From positions 1-19,521 of the forward strand of contig JBGAWE010000071.1 of NCBI GenBank assembly GCA_044227705.1: DNA of 19,521 bases, written 5' to 3'. Positions 1 to 8,086 of the stretch are shown piece by piece (the stretch's first letter is position 1; each line of letters begins with the position of its first letter). A program made the position numbers and the translations under genes. The DNA comes from JANOQP01 sp044227705. Lineage in GTDB: Bacteria; Bacteroidota; Bacteroidia; Chitinophagales; Saprospiraceae. Under the pieces are notes generated by a model. That model was not told where the DNA came from. It did not search any database and saw only the letters and a program-made list of their open reading frames with translations.

Positions 1-1080
1 GGCGAACGACAGACCTTTCAGCCCCGGCCCGAGCAGGTTGAGCAGGACGGGGTAGGCGCGGTCGCTTTTCAGGAAGCCATTCGCGCCGAGCATTTCCTGT
101 TGGAACATCCCGTTTTTGTGCAGCACATACGCCGCGATGCCCGGCAGCACGACGATGATGGGCATGAGCAGCTTCAAAAAGGCGGCAAAGAGCAGCCCGC
201 GCCGGGCCGTCGGCAGGCTCGCCCCGAGCGCCCGTTGGGTGATGTACTGGTTGCAGCCCCAGTAGTTGAGGTTGGCAATCCACATCGCGCCGAAGAGGAC
301 GGCGAGGCCGGGCAGCGCGTTGTAGGCATCCGTCGTGCCGCCCATGCCGTCGGGCATCGACTGTTGGCCGGGCTGGAAAATCATGTGGAAGTGGCCCGGT
401 GCCTTTTCCTTCAAAAGGGAAAGACCGCTCCAAAAACCTTCCTGCCCGAACTGCGTGCCGACGAGCGAGACGGCCAGATAGGTCGTGACGAGGCCGCCGA
501 GGACGAGTACGGCCACCTGGATCACGTCGGTGTAGCCGATGACCTTCATCCCGCCGATGGAGATGACGATGGCGAAAATGGCGAGGAACACCGCGCACGA
601 CATGAACGAGAAGCCCGAAATCGTCGAAATCGCAATCGCCCCGAGGTAGAGGATGCTCGACAAATTGACGAAGACGTAGACCAGCAGCCAGAAGACCGCC
701 ATCATCGTCGCCACGAGCGGCGAGTAGCGTTTTTCGAGAAACTGCGGCATCGTGAAGATGCGGTTCGTGATGTAGCCCGGCATGAAGAAGATGGCCACCA
801 CGAGCAGCGTCGCCGCCGCCATCCACTCATAACTGGAGATGGCAAGGCCCATCGCAAAGCCCGAGCCGCTCATCCCGACAAACTGCTCGGCCGAGATGTT
901 GGACGCGATGAGCGAGGCGCCGATGGCCCACCAGGTGAGCGACCCCTCGGCGAGGAAGAAGCCGCTGGCCGTGTTCTCGGCCTCCTTCTTGCGCCGGTAG
1001 ACGGTGTAGCCGTACCACGAAACGACGACGAAATAGAGGAGGAAGACGATGTAATCGGGGGTCGAAAGCTGGTTGAGCAT
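1..1080 (-). CDS. Sodium/solute symporter (SSS family, vSGLT-like sugar transporter), 3' end cut by window edge
   Basis: An inner-membrane protein that would import a sugar-like solute with Na+. The visible 360 residues are the N-terminal part; the C-terminus lies beyond the left edge. The ATG ends at 1080 and starts MLNQLSTPDYIVF. The chain is a series of hydrophobic helices and follows the Vibrio vSGLT pattern closely: a GASLIASNISAEQF block (about residues 54-67), a SYEW block with Glu85 where vSGLT has its sugar-binding Glu, then a PGHFHMIF stretch, then ANLNYWGCNQY (Asn270 and Tyr273 match the vSGLT sugar ligand and inner-gate Tyr), then AAFLKLLMP with the conserved Lys. One difference is Ala88 where vSGLT has a sugar-site Ser, so the substrate may differ. 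The gene is divergent from truA across a 183-base gap. The family is secure; sugar as substrate is inferred from the conserved ligands. Confidence 0.92.
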   Translation of the reverse strand, partial: MLNQLSTPDYIVFLLYFVVVSWYGYTVYRRKKEAENTASGFFLAEGSLTWWAIGASLIASNISAEQFVGMSGSGFAMGLAISSYEWMAAATLLVVAIFFMPGYITNRIFTMPQFLEKRYSPLVATMMAVFWLLVYVFVNLSSILYLGAIAISTISGFSFMSCAVFLAIFAIVISIGGMKVIGYTDVIQVAVLVLGGLVTTYLAVSLVGTQFGQEGFWSGLSLLKEKAPGHFHMIFQPGQQSMPDGMGGTTDAYNALPGLAVLFGAMWIANLNYWGCNQYITQRALGASLPTARRGLLFAAFLKLLMPIIVVLPGIAAYVLHKNGMFQQEMLGANGFLKSDRAYPVLLNLLGPGLKGLSFA

Positions 1081-1173
1081 GGTTCGTTCTGTTGAAAAAA
1101 GTGAGCGATGCGGCCAGGGCTTGGCGTGGGCGAAAGTCAAAAACTATTCGGCTTCGCGGCCGACCGGCCCCCA

Positions 1174-1181
1174 TATTTTTG
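1174..1181 (+). promoter_or_regulatory. Possible Bacteroidota-type -7 box (TATTTTTG) upstream of truA
   Basis: TATTTTTG fits the TAnnTTTG -7 consensus of the Bacteroidota housekeeping sigma factor and lies about 80 bases before the truA start in a divergent intergenic region. No convincing -33 TTTG box is seen at the expected distance, so this is only a candidate. Confidence 0.25.
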
Positions 1182-1263
1182 GAAAATAGGCCGATTTCAG
1201 GCCCCCGGCTTGAACTTCGCCGCAGCCCGTCGGCACCAGTCACTCGGCGCTCGGCACTAAAAA

Positions 1264-2019
1264 ATGCGCTACTTCCTCACCCTTCGCTACCTCGGCACCC
1301 GCTTCTTCGGCTGGCAGCGGCAACCCCGGCAGGTGTCGGTTCAGGCCGCCGTCGAGGGGGCGATGGCCGTCGTTTTGAAAAAAGAAATCGAGGTCGTCGG
1401 CTGTGGGCGGACGGACACGGGCGTTCACGCCAGCCACTACGTCGCCCATTTCGACCACGACGGCGAGTTTGATTTTGAGAAAACCATCCGGGGCCTCAAC
1501 GCCCTGCTCGGCGACGACATCGCCATCCTCCATATAAATAAGGTGCCCGATGACGCGCACGCCCGCTTCGACGCCGTCGAGCGCAGCTACGAGTACCGGA
1601 TTTCTTTGGTGAAAACCCCCTTTTTGAGAGAGACCGCGTGGCTCCACCCGCCCGCCGCCGCCGCCGACTTGAGGAAAATGAACGAGGCGGCCGCGCTGCT
1701 TTTGGAGTTCACCGAGTTCGCCCCATTTTGCAAAACGGACGGCGCGAACACGACGACGACCTGTTTCGTCCGCCGGGCAGAGTGGCGGCGCGAGGGCGAG
1801 CTGTTGATTTTTGAAATATCGGCCAACCGCTTCCTGCGCGGCATGGTCCGGCTGGTCGTCGGGATGTGCCTTGGCGTAGGCTTCGGGAAGCTGACGGTCG
1901 ATGAGGTCCGCGCCGCGCTCGAATCGCAAACGCCCCTGCGGCGCAGCGTGAGCGTGGCGGCCGAGGGGCTTTTTTTGACAGGGGTGCGGTACGGGGCGGT
2001 GCCGGGTTTGGGCGGCTGA
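1264..2019 (+). CDS. truA: tRNA pseudouridine(38-40) synthase TruA
   Basis: Cytoplasmic tRNA-modifying enzyme that isomerises uridines 38-40 in the anticodon arm to pseudouridine. The protein is 251 residues, close to the family's usual 250-270. The N-terminal motif LRYLGTRFFGWQRQP is typical, and the catalytic aspartate lies in GCGRTDTGVHA (Asp51). The later SYEYRI block and the FLRGMVRLVVG helix also match the family. The ATG at 1264 is chosen because the protein opens directly with the first core strand (MRYFLTLRY) and follows an A-rich leader (CACTAAAAA). It stands alone on the + strand, divergent from the symporter and convergent with the DUF2252 gene 100 bases on. A short 7-base tandem repeat lies just upstream of the start. 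Nothing appears damaged. Confidence 0.97.
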   Translation: MRYFLTLRYLGTRFFGWQRQPRQVSVQAAVEGAMAVVLKKEIEVVGCGRTDTGVHASHYVAHFDHDGEFDFEKTIRGLNALLGDDIAILHINKVPDDAHARFDAVERSYEYRISLVKTPFLRETAWLHPPAAAADLRKMNEAAALLLEFTEFAPFCKTDGANTTTTCFVRRAEWRREGELLIFEISANRFLRGMVRLVVGMCLGVGFGKLTVDEVRAALESQTPLRRSVSVAAEGLFLTGVRYGAVPGLGG

Positions 2020-2054
2020 ACGAATCCACCGCTCAATTGGCCCCCTGTTTTCGC

Positions 2055-2100
2055 CAAAAAAGAAAGGGGAAGGCCGGTCGAGCCAGTCCTCCCCCTTTCT
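2055..2100 (-). terminator. Intrinsic terminator of the DUF2252 gene
   Basis: A 13-base stem with one mismatch (arms 2061-2073 and 2088-2100, 14-base loop) sits between the convergent truA and DUF2252 genes. Read on the - strand the stem is followed directly by six T residues (the A-run at 2056-2061), which is the arrangement of an intrinsic terminator for the DUF2252 gene ending 20 bases before it. There is no T-run on the + strand side, so it is less likely to stop truA transcription efficiently. Confidence 0.75.
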
Positions 2101-2119
2101 CAAAAACCGCCAGCGCCGG

Positions 2120-3439
2120 TCAAATCCCCGGGATCTTCCCGTTGCGGAAAGCGTCGAAAAAGGCCTCGTGGTCGGCCTTCGCCTGCTTCCCGTAGCGCAT
2201 CCCGAACTCCTCGACGTGGTCGGTGAAGTCCTTGGACTTGCCCGTGATGGCGTCGAAGATGGCCCGCTCGGCGGAGAACGGCACGGCCGTGTGGTCGCTG
2301 TCCTCGTCCGAGACGCAGTGGATCTTGGCCACCGCACGGCCGAGCAGCCCGAGCGTGTCGACCACGTCGTCCGGCTTGTTGATGCCCGACCAGTCGATGT
2401 CCTGCGTGTACGGGCTGGCCTCGGTGACCATGAAGCCGACGCCGTCGATTTCCGTCCAGCCCAGCCACGGGTCGGCGTGGGCCTGCAGGGCGCGCTGCGA
2501 GACGACGGTGCGGTGGCCGTCGTGCAGGAAGTTGGCCTTCACCGCCGGGTCGTTCACGGCGAGCGCGGGCGCGGCCACCTGGCCCGGTTTCATGTAGATG
2601 ATGATGTCGTTCTCGAGCGCCTCCGACGGCCCTTCGAGCAAGAGGTTGAACGATGCCGAACCCGCGCTGCCGATGCCCATGCCGCGCTTGAGCATGATGT
2701 CCTTCACGACGTAGTCGCCCTTTTCGAACTTCTTGCGCTTCGGGATGGTCTTCAGGTAGCGGTTGAAGGCGGCCATGACCTTTTTGTGGTCGGCCTCCGA
2801 GATGTCGGTCGCCGTCTTGTCGCGCTTGTAGCGGCGATCGCCGTCGACGATGTCCGTCCAGTCGTCGAGCATGGTGTGGCGGGTGGTCAGGCGGGCCTTC
2901 ATCATGATCTCGTGGATTTTGCCGGTCGTGTTGTGCAGCGTCAGCGCGAAGCTGCGGCTGGCCGGGTTGTTCACGAACTCCTCGACCTGTGCCGCGTAGC
3001 CGTCGGCCATCGCGCGGATGGCGCGGCTGATGTCGGCATCGCTCAAGGCCTTCTCGTAGCCGAGCAGGTAGATGCTGGCCGCGAGCCTTTTCACGTCCCA
3101 GGTGAACGGAGCGATGTACGCCTCGTCGAAGTCGTTGACGTCGAAAATGAGGTTGCCCAGCGAGTTCATGTAGGTGCCAAAGTTGGCCGCGTGCAGGTCG
3201 CCCTGGATCCAGACCCGCGAGGTCTTTTCATTGAGAAAAGGGTCTTTTTCTTTGACAACGTCGGCGAAAAAGAGGGCCGCGCTGCCCCGGTAGAAGGCGA
3301 AGGCGTTGGCCGCCATCTTTCTGAACTTGCCCCGCCAAGCGTCCGGGTCGGCGGAGATGGAGGCACCGTGCGCCTCGTGGAAAACCTTGAAGATGTGCGC
3401 CAGCCGTTCGCCGGGCGCCGTTTTGTTCGATTGACTCAT
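2120..3439 (-). CDS. DUF2252 family protein (protein-kinase-like fold)
   Basis: A 439-residue cytoplasmic protein of the DUF2252 family, whose biochemical role is not established. The family is distantly related to aminoglycoside phosphotransferase-type kinases. The motif GDLHAANFG (residues 80-88) resembles the catalytic loop of those enzymes, and NDFDE (102-106) resembles the metal-binding Asp motif. The N-terminal MAANAFAFYRGSA block and the WDVKRLAAS helix after the Asp motif are also family marks. The start at 3439 gives MSQSNKTAPGERLAHIF, and an A/T-rich leader without a clear ribosome site precedes it. It is a single gene, divergent from the outer-membrane receptor at 3668 and ended by its own hairpin terminator. 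No signal peptide or membrane segment is seen. The family call is firm; kinase activity is inference only. Confidence 0.9.
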   Translation of the reverse strand: MSQSNKTAPGERLAHIFKVFHEAHGASISADPDAWRGKFRKMAANAFAFYRGSAALFFADVVKEKDPFLNEKTSRVWIQGDLHAANFGTYMNSLGNLIFDVNDFDEAYIAPFTWDVKRLAASIYLLGYEKALSDADISRAIRAMADGYAAQVEEFVNNPASRSFALTLHNTTGKIHEIMMKARLTTRHTMLDDWTDIVDGDRRYKRDKTATDISEADHKKVMAAFNRYLKTIPKRKKFEKGDYVVKDIMLKRGMGIGSAGSASFNLLLEGPSEALENDIIIYMKPGQVAAPALAVNDPAVKANFLHDGHRTVVSQRALQAHADPWLGWTEIDGVGFMVTEASPYTQDIDWSGINKPDDVVDTLGLLGRAVAKIHCVSDEDSDHTAVPFSAERAIFDAITGKSKDFTDHVEEFGMRYGKQAKADHEAFFDAFRNGKIPGI

Positions 3440-3667
3440 GTGGTGAAAAAGTTTTGTAATTGAATCGGGGTAAATGTAAACAGGGCTTTTTTCCTATGTA
3501 GGCCCAGTGAAAATTTGAGGTGCCGAACCTTCCAAACACCCTCCCCAAACTGCTTTTCACCCCAAAAACCGGCCCTCGTCGTCCAGACTTCCCGGTTGGG
3601 AAGAAGCCGCCAGGCACATTTGCAGCATGGTCGGCCATGCCCGCCGGCCAATGCTAATTTCCTGACA

Positions 3668-6106
3668 ATGAATCGTTTAGCCACCATCTGCCTGCTCGCG
3701 GCGGGCTGGGTTTCCCATTCCCTTGCCCAAAACGCTACCCTTGCGGGGAGCATCTCCGGTGCCGACGGCCAGCCCATCGAGGGAGCCACCGTCAGCCTCC
3801 TCCGCGCTGCGGACAGCTCGCTCGTCAAGTTCGAGTTGAGCGACGCGGTGGGCCGTTTCGAGTTCACCGAGCAGCCGTCGGGCAGCTATCTCGTCGCGGC
3901 GACCGCGCTCGGCTTCGAACGGTTTTTGAGTCAAAAAATAGAGGCCGGAAGCCGCCTCGAACTTCCAAAAATCGCCCTTTCGCCGACGGCGGTGAACCTC
4001 TCGGAGGTGGCCATCGTCGCTCAAAAACCGTTTATCGAGCGGAGGCTCGACCGAACCATCGTCAACGTCGACGGCAACATCCTCGCCACCGGCTCCTCCG
4101 CGCTCGACGTGCTCGAGCGGTCGCCAGGCGTCATCGTTTCTTCGAACGAATCGGTCTCGCTGCGCGGCCGCTCTGGCGTCGTCGTGATGGTCGACGGGAA
4201 GCCCAACCCGATGTCGGGCGCCGACCTCGCCAACTTCCTCAAAACCCTCCCGTCGAGCACCATCGAGCGCATCGAGATCATCACCAACCCGTCGGCCAAG
4301 TACGACGCGGCGGGCAACGCGGGCATCATCGACATCCGGTTGAAAAAAGACAAGAACCTCGGCACAAACGGCTCGCTGTCAACAAGTTACGGACAAGGAG
4401 TCTACCCGAAGGCGGGCGGCGGCTACACGCTCAACCACCGCTCGAAACGGGTCAACCTGTTCAGCGCGGGCAACTACAACTTCCGAAAATCGATGAACGA
4501 CCTGCGCCTCTACCGCGCCTTTTTCGACGGCGAGGAGCGCACCGGCGCGTATGACCAGCGCAACTTTTTGCTCCTCCCTTACAACACGGTCAACGGTCGC
4601 GTCGGCGCGGATTTTTACCCCGACAAGAAGACCGTCTGGGGAGCCGTCGCGGCCTGCACTTGGAATTTTTTCGATCCGCGCGGGCAGAACACCTCGACGG
4701 TCGAGGGACCGGAAAGGGGCGTGGTCGAGTCCTATTTCGAGACGAAGACCCGCAACCGCACCCGCTGGCTCTCATGGGCGGCGAACGCCAACTACAAGAG
4801 GACCCTCGACGCGCGCGGCCAAGAGCTGACCGCCGACCTCGACTACGCTGAGTACGGCAGCACCGAGCGGCACAATTTCACGACTTCCTACACCGGTCTC
4901 GATGGGCAAAAGCTGCGCCCGGACTACCTGCTTCACGGCGATTTGGAAGGGAGGTTCAAAATCCGCTCGGCCAAGCTGGACTGGTCGCTGCCGCTGGGTG
5001 GCGGCGCAAAACTCGAGGCCGGGGCGAAGTCGAGCGTCGTCGACGGCGACAACGATTTGCGCTTTTTCGACCGCTCCGTGGCCGGTCAGTCAGTGTATGA
5101 TTCCACGATTTCCAACCACTTCGTCTATCGGGAGAACATCAACGCCGCCTATCTCAACGCCAGCCGCGAATGGGAAAAGTTCAGCCTGCAGGCCGGGCTT
5201 CGGATGGAGAACACCAACGCCGCCGGCACCCAGCTCGTCACCGGCGACCACTTCGACCGGCGGTACACCAACTGGTTCCCGAGCCTCTTTTTGAGGGAGA
5301 AATTTTCGAAAAACTACGAGGCCGGCCTCAACATGAGCCGCCGCCTCGACCGCCCGAGCTACCAGCAGCTCAACCCGTTCAAGAAGTTCCTTGACCCTTC
5401 GACCTACTCGGCGGGCAACCCGTTCTTGAACCCGCAGTACACTTGGTCGGCAGAGCTTTCACAGACTTTTTTTCAAAAAATCACGGTCGAACTGGCCGCC
5501 TCGCGCACCCTCGACAACATCACGCAGGTCATCGCGCCCGTCGGCGGCCTCGACCGCGTGACCGTCCAGACGGACTCGAACCTGACGACCGTCGACTACC
5601 TCAACCTGTCGGTCAGCTACAATTTCGACGTGGCGAAATGGTGGTCGACCGTCAACAACTTCACCGCCTACCAAGGCCGCTACTCGGGCAATTTGGCCAA
5701 CACGCCCCTGCGCGACGGCAACCTCGTCGTCGACCTGCGCACGACCTCCAATGTCAAGTTGCCGAAAAACTGGTCGGCGGAGGCCAACTTCAGCTACCAC
5801 GGCCGCGAACTCTACGGCTTCATGGACCTGAACCCGATGTGGGGCCTCGGCGCGGGACTGCAAAAGACCTTCCTCGACCGCCGCGCGACGCTCAAACTGG
5901 CCGTCACCGACATCTTCTGGCAAAACCTGCCGAGCGCGACCGTCCGATTCACCGACTATGTGGAGGATTTCGAGGTCTTCCGCGAGACGCGGGTGGCCAC
6001 CATTTCTTTCAACTACCGGTTCGGCAGCCAGCAGGTGCAGGCTGCACGGCGGCGGCAGGGCGGCGCGGAGGAGGAGAAGCGGCGGGCCGGGAACGGGCAG
6101 GGGTGA
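3668..6106 (+). CDS. TonB-dependent-receptor-like outer-membrane beta-barrel protein with carboxypeptidase-regulatory-like domain
   Basis: An outer-membrane protein of 812 residues. It starts with a signal peptide (MNRLATICLLAAGW...HSLA, likely cut before Gln21). An Ig-like carboxypeptidase-regulatory domain follows (about 24-108, with the GSISGADGQPIEGATV pattern). A plug-like domain comes next (about 119-225) with LDVLERSPGV, LRGRSGVVVMVDGKP, IERIEIITNPSAKYDA and GIIDIRLKKD. The rest is a long beta-barrel of the OMP_b-brl_3 type. The final barrel strand ISFNYRFG is followed by a charged tail rich in Arg, Glu and Gly. An in-frame extension upstream to 3515 exists, but the start at 3668 is preferred because it places the signal peptide first. 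The ligand is unknown; no SusD partner lies beside it, so it is probably not part of a polysaccharide-utilisation pair. It may be an uptake receptor or an orphan barrel. Confidence 0.92.
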   Translation: MNRLATICLLAAGWVSHSLAQNATLAGSISGADGQPIEGATVSLLRAADSSLVKFELSDAVGRFEFTEQPSGSYLVAATALGFERFLSQKIEAGSRLELPKIALSPTAVNLSEVAIVAQKPFIERRLDRTIVNVDGNILATGSSALDVLERSPGVIVSSNESVSLRGRSGVVVMVDGKPNPMSGADLANFLKTLPSSTIERIEIITNPSAKYDAAGNAGIIDIRLKKDKNLGTNGSLSTSYGQGVYPKAGGGYTLNHRSKRVNLFSAGNYNFRKSMNDLRLYRAFFDGEERTGAYDQRNFLLLPYNTVNGRVGADFYPDKKTVWGAVAACTWNFFDPRGQNTSTVEGPERGVVESYFETKTRNRTRWLSWAANANYKRTLDARGQELTADLDYAEYGSTERHNFTTSYTGLDGQKLRPDYLLHGDLEGRFKIRSAKLDWSLPLGGGAKLEAGAKSSVVDGDNDLRFFDRSVAGQSVYDSTISNHFVYRENINAAYLNASREWEKFSLQAGLRMENTNAAGTQLVTGDHFDRRYTNWFPSLFLREKFSKNYEAGLNMSRRLDRPSYQQLNPFKKFLDPSTYSAGNPFLNPQYTWSAELSQTFFQKITVELAASRTLDNITQVIAPVGGLDRVTVQTDSNLTTVDYLNLSVSYNFDVAKWWSTVNNFTAYQGRYSGNLANTPLRDGNLVVDLRTTSNVKLPKNWSAEANFSYHGRELYGFMDLNPMWGLGAGLQKTFLDRRATLKLAVTDIFWQNLPSATVRFTDYVEDFEVFRETRVATISFNYRFGSQQVQAARRRQGGAEEEKRRAGNGQG

Positions 6107-6134
6107 TTTTCGAACAGGTTGCTGGCGGGCAAAA

Positions 6135-6659
6135 TCAAGCCGCCAGCGCGATTTTGATATGCTCCAAATGGTGCCGCGAGTGCCACGCGCTCAAGTCGAG
6201 GGCCTGCGCCAGCGTCATGTCCGCCTGCCGCAGCGGGTGGTGGAAAGTCCGCTCGAAATCGGCCGCCGACATGGTTTTCAGCAAATGAACCCAACGCCGG
6301 TGCGTGGCGTCGAGCAGGGCCAGCGCATCTGCGACGGGGATGGACGGCACCTCGGCCACCTCGTTCCAGCCGTTGATGTTGGCCACGAATCCGACCGGGT
6401 TTTCCACGCAAAGGGCCTGTTTGAACCGCGCAAAATGCAGGATGTGCATGTCGGAAATGTGGACGACGAGCTGCCGGACGTTCCAGCCGCCGTCGCGGTA
6501 GGTCTTGGCCAAGTCCGCCGAGCCGAGCTTCTTGACCAGCCGCCGGTACTTGGCCGGGTGCTTTTCGAGGATGGCCATGTTGCGCTGGATTTCCTTTTCG
6601 GAATACCGCGCCTTTGGTTTGAAGGGGCCGATGGGGAGCTTGCGTTTTTCCAAATCCAT
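6135..6659 (-). CDS. YfiT/DinB-like metal-dependent putative hydrolase (bacillithiol-transferase-like)
   Basis: A 174-residue cytoplasmic four-helix-bundle protein of the DinB/YfiT superfamily. It follows the YfiT pattern end to end: LPIGPF near the N-terminus, GGWNVRQLVVHISDMH (residues 58-72), then WVHLL, FERTFHHP and the C-terminal AWHSRHHLEHI. The three expected metal-binding histidines are present (His67, His160, His164). YfiT-type proteins are annotated as putative metal-dependent hydrolases or as bacillithiol S-transferases; the substrate here cannot be told from sequence. It is the last gene of the minus-strand gluconate block, 66 bases after gntP, so it may be co-transcribed or have its own promoter. 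It converges on the TonB-type receptor gene with only 28 bases between them. Confidence 0.87.
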   Translation of the reverse strand: MDLEKRKLPIGPFKPKARYSEKEIQRNMAILEKHPAKYRRLVKKLGSADLAKTYRDGGWNVRQLVVHISDMHILHFARFKQALCVENPVGFVANINGWNEVAEVPSIPVADALALLDATHRRWVHLLKTMSAADFERTFHHPLRQADMTLAQALDLSAWHSRHHLEHIKIALAA

Positions 6660-6725
6660 GTTGAAAGAAGGTTGGTTCGGCCGTGAAAACAGCGAACCGG
6701 CCCGCCGGTTTTGCCGAGCGCTTGT

Positions 6726-8060
6726 TCAAAAACCGATGCCCCAAAACGCCGCCACGAGCAAGATGCCGCCGAGGGCGACAAGCGTCGTCAGCACCGTCCA
6801 GACGTGGAAGGTCTCCGCCTCCGACAGGCCAAGGAACTGTTTCACCATCCAAAACCCCGCGTCGTTGACGTGCGAGGTGGTCGTCGCGCCGGAGGCGATG
6901 GCCGTGACCAGCAGGCCGAGTTGAAATTGGGAAAAGGCCTGGCCGCCGAGCATCGGTGCGACGATGCCCGCCGCCGTGATCATTGCCACCGTCGCCGAGC
7001 CTTGCAAAACCCGAACCGCTGCCGCCGCCAGAAAGGCGAGCAGAAAAATCGGGATGCCGCGCCCGGCCAGTTGCTCGGCGAGCATCTTTCCCGCACCTGT
7101 TTCTATCAAAACCTGTTTGAACATCCCGCCCGCGCCGACCACCAGAAGGATGGCTCCGGTCGGCGCGAGGCTCCGCGTGGTGATGTCGAGCAAGGCCTTC
7201 GCGGGCAGCCCGCGCCTCAGCCCGAGCAGCCACCATGCCAGCAGGTTGACCACCAGCAGCGCGACGAGCGGCGACCCGAGCAGGTCTGCCAGTGCCCGCG
7301 CGGCCGAGCCTTCGGGCAAGGGGAGCAGGCCGCACTTGGCCGAGGTCTGCAGCAAGACGAGCAGGATTGGGGTCAGAATCAATGAAAAAATGAGGCTGGC
7401 GGGCGGCATTTGGCCCTCGTCGAGTTCCTTTGAAATCGCGGTCTCGACGGCCGGGGAGATTTTCCGCGAGATGTATTTTCCATAAAAAATGCCCACCAAG
7501 AGCGTGACCGGCAAGCCGACGACGATGCCCGCCGCGATGGTCGAGCCGAGGTCGGCACCCAAGATTTCGGCGACGGCCACCGGCCCCGGCGTCGGCGGCA
7601 CGAAGGCGTGGGCGACGGCGAGGCCCGTCAACAGCGGCACAGCAAACAGCAAAATCGACCGCCCCGACCGCCGCTGCAAAGCGTGCAGCACCGGCACGAG
7701 GATGATGAACGCCACGTCGAAAAACACGGGGATGGCCACCAGAAACCCCGTCAACGCCATCGAAAAAGGCGCAAGCCGCAGCCCCAGCCGCCGCACGAGC
7801 CATGCCGCGACGGCCTGCGCCCCGCCCGAATGCTCGAGCAATGCGCCGAAAAAAGCCCCCAGACCGACGACCGTCGCCACGAAACCGAGCGTGCCGCCCA
7901 TGCCGTTTTGCATGGTCTCCACGAGCTTTTGAGGCGGCAGTCCGGCCATCAACCCGGTTGTAAGGCTGGCCAAAAGGAGGGCCATGAATGCCGGGATCCG
8001 CGCCCACAAAACCAGCGCGAGGAGCAGCGCGATGCCGCAGAGGACCGAGAAAAGGAGCAT
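6726..8060 (-). CDS. gntP: Gluconate:H+ symporter, GntP family
   Basis: A 444-residue inner-membrane transporter, the usual size for GntP/GntT permeases, which import gluconate with protons. Hydrophobic helices run through nearly its whole length. Family motifs include VVGLGAFFGALLEHSGGA in the N-terminal half, IPVFFDVAFIILVP, and HAFVPPTPGPVAVAE followed by LGADLGSTI. The ATG at 8060 begins MLLFSVLCGIALL, directly with the first membrane helix, and lies 26 bases after the stop of the gluconokinase-dehydrogenase gene. That neighbour makes gluconate the natural substrate, although related permeases take other sugar acids such as idonate or D-glycerate. No damage is seen. Confidence 0.95.
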   Translation of the reverse strand: MLLFSVLCGIALLLALVLWARIPAFMALLLASLTTGLMAGLPPQKLVETMQNGMGGTLGFVATVVGLGAFFGALLEHSGGAQAVAAWLVRRLGLRLAPFSMALTGFLVAIPVFFDVAFIILVPVLHALQRRSGRSILLFAVPLLTGLAVAHAFVPPTPGPVAVAEILGADLGSTIAAGIVVGLPVTLLVGIFYGKYISRKISPAVETAISKELDEGQMPPASLIFSLILTPILLVLLQTSAKCGLLPLPEGSAARALADLLGSPLVALLVVNLLAWWLLGLRRGLPAKALLDITTRSLAPTGAILLVVGAGGMFKQVLIETGAGKMLAEQLAGRGIPIFLLAFLAAAAVRVLQGSATVAMITAAGIVAPMLGGQAFSQFQLGLLVTAIASGATTTSHVNDAGFWMVKQFLGLSEAETFHVWTVLTTLVALGGILLVAAFWGIGF

Positions 8061-8086
8061 GGCAGCAGGTGCTTTTTGATGAAAAT

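Noticed and set aside
100..1095. Long + strand open frame opposite the sodium/sugar symporter
   Set aside because: It is antisense to a clear transporter and reads as charged low-complexity sequence.
2168..3463. Long + strand open frame opposite the DUF2252 gene
   Set aside because: Antisense to a gene with clear family motifs; the product is Val/Arg/Asp-rich with no recognisable domain.
3614..3621. CACATTTG as a promoter box for the outer-membrane receptor
   Set aside because: One mismatch to TAnnTTTG and a weak -33 partner; too common a match to support.
3515..3667. In-frame upstream extension of the outer-membrane receptor
   Set aside because: It would put 51 unrelated residues before an obvious signal peptide.
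6121..6147. An 8-base GCTGGCGG/CCGCCAGC hairpin at the end of the YfiT-like gene
   Set aside because: The stem overlaps coding sequence and has only four T residues after a spacer on the + strand and none on the - strand, so it is not a convincing terminator.
6013..8007. A very long open frame on the - strand overlapping gntP and the YfiT-like gene
   Set aside because: Its translation is rich in Arg, Gly and Ala with no domain pattern and it overlaps well-supported genes in another frame; long false frames are expected in GC-rich DNA.
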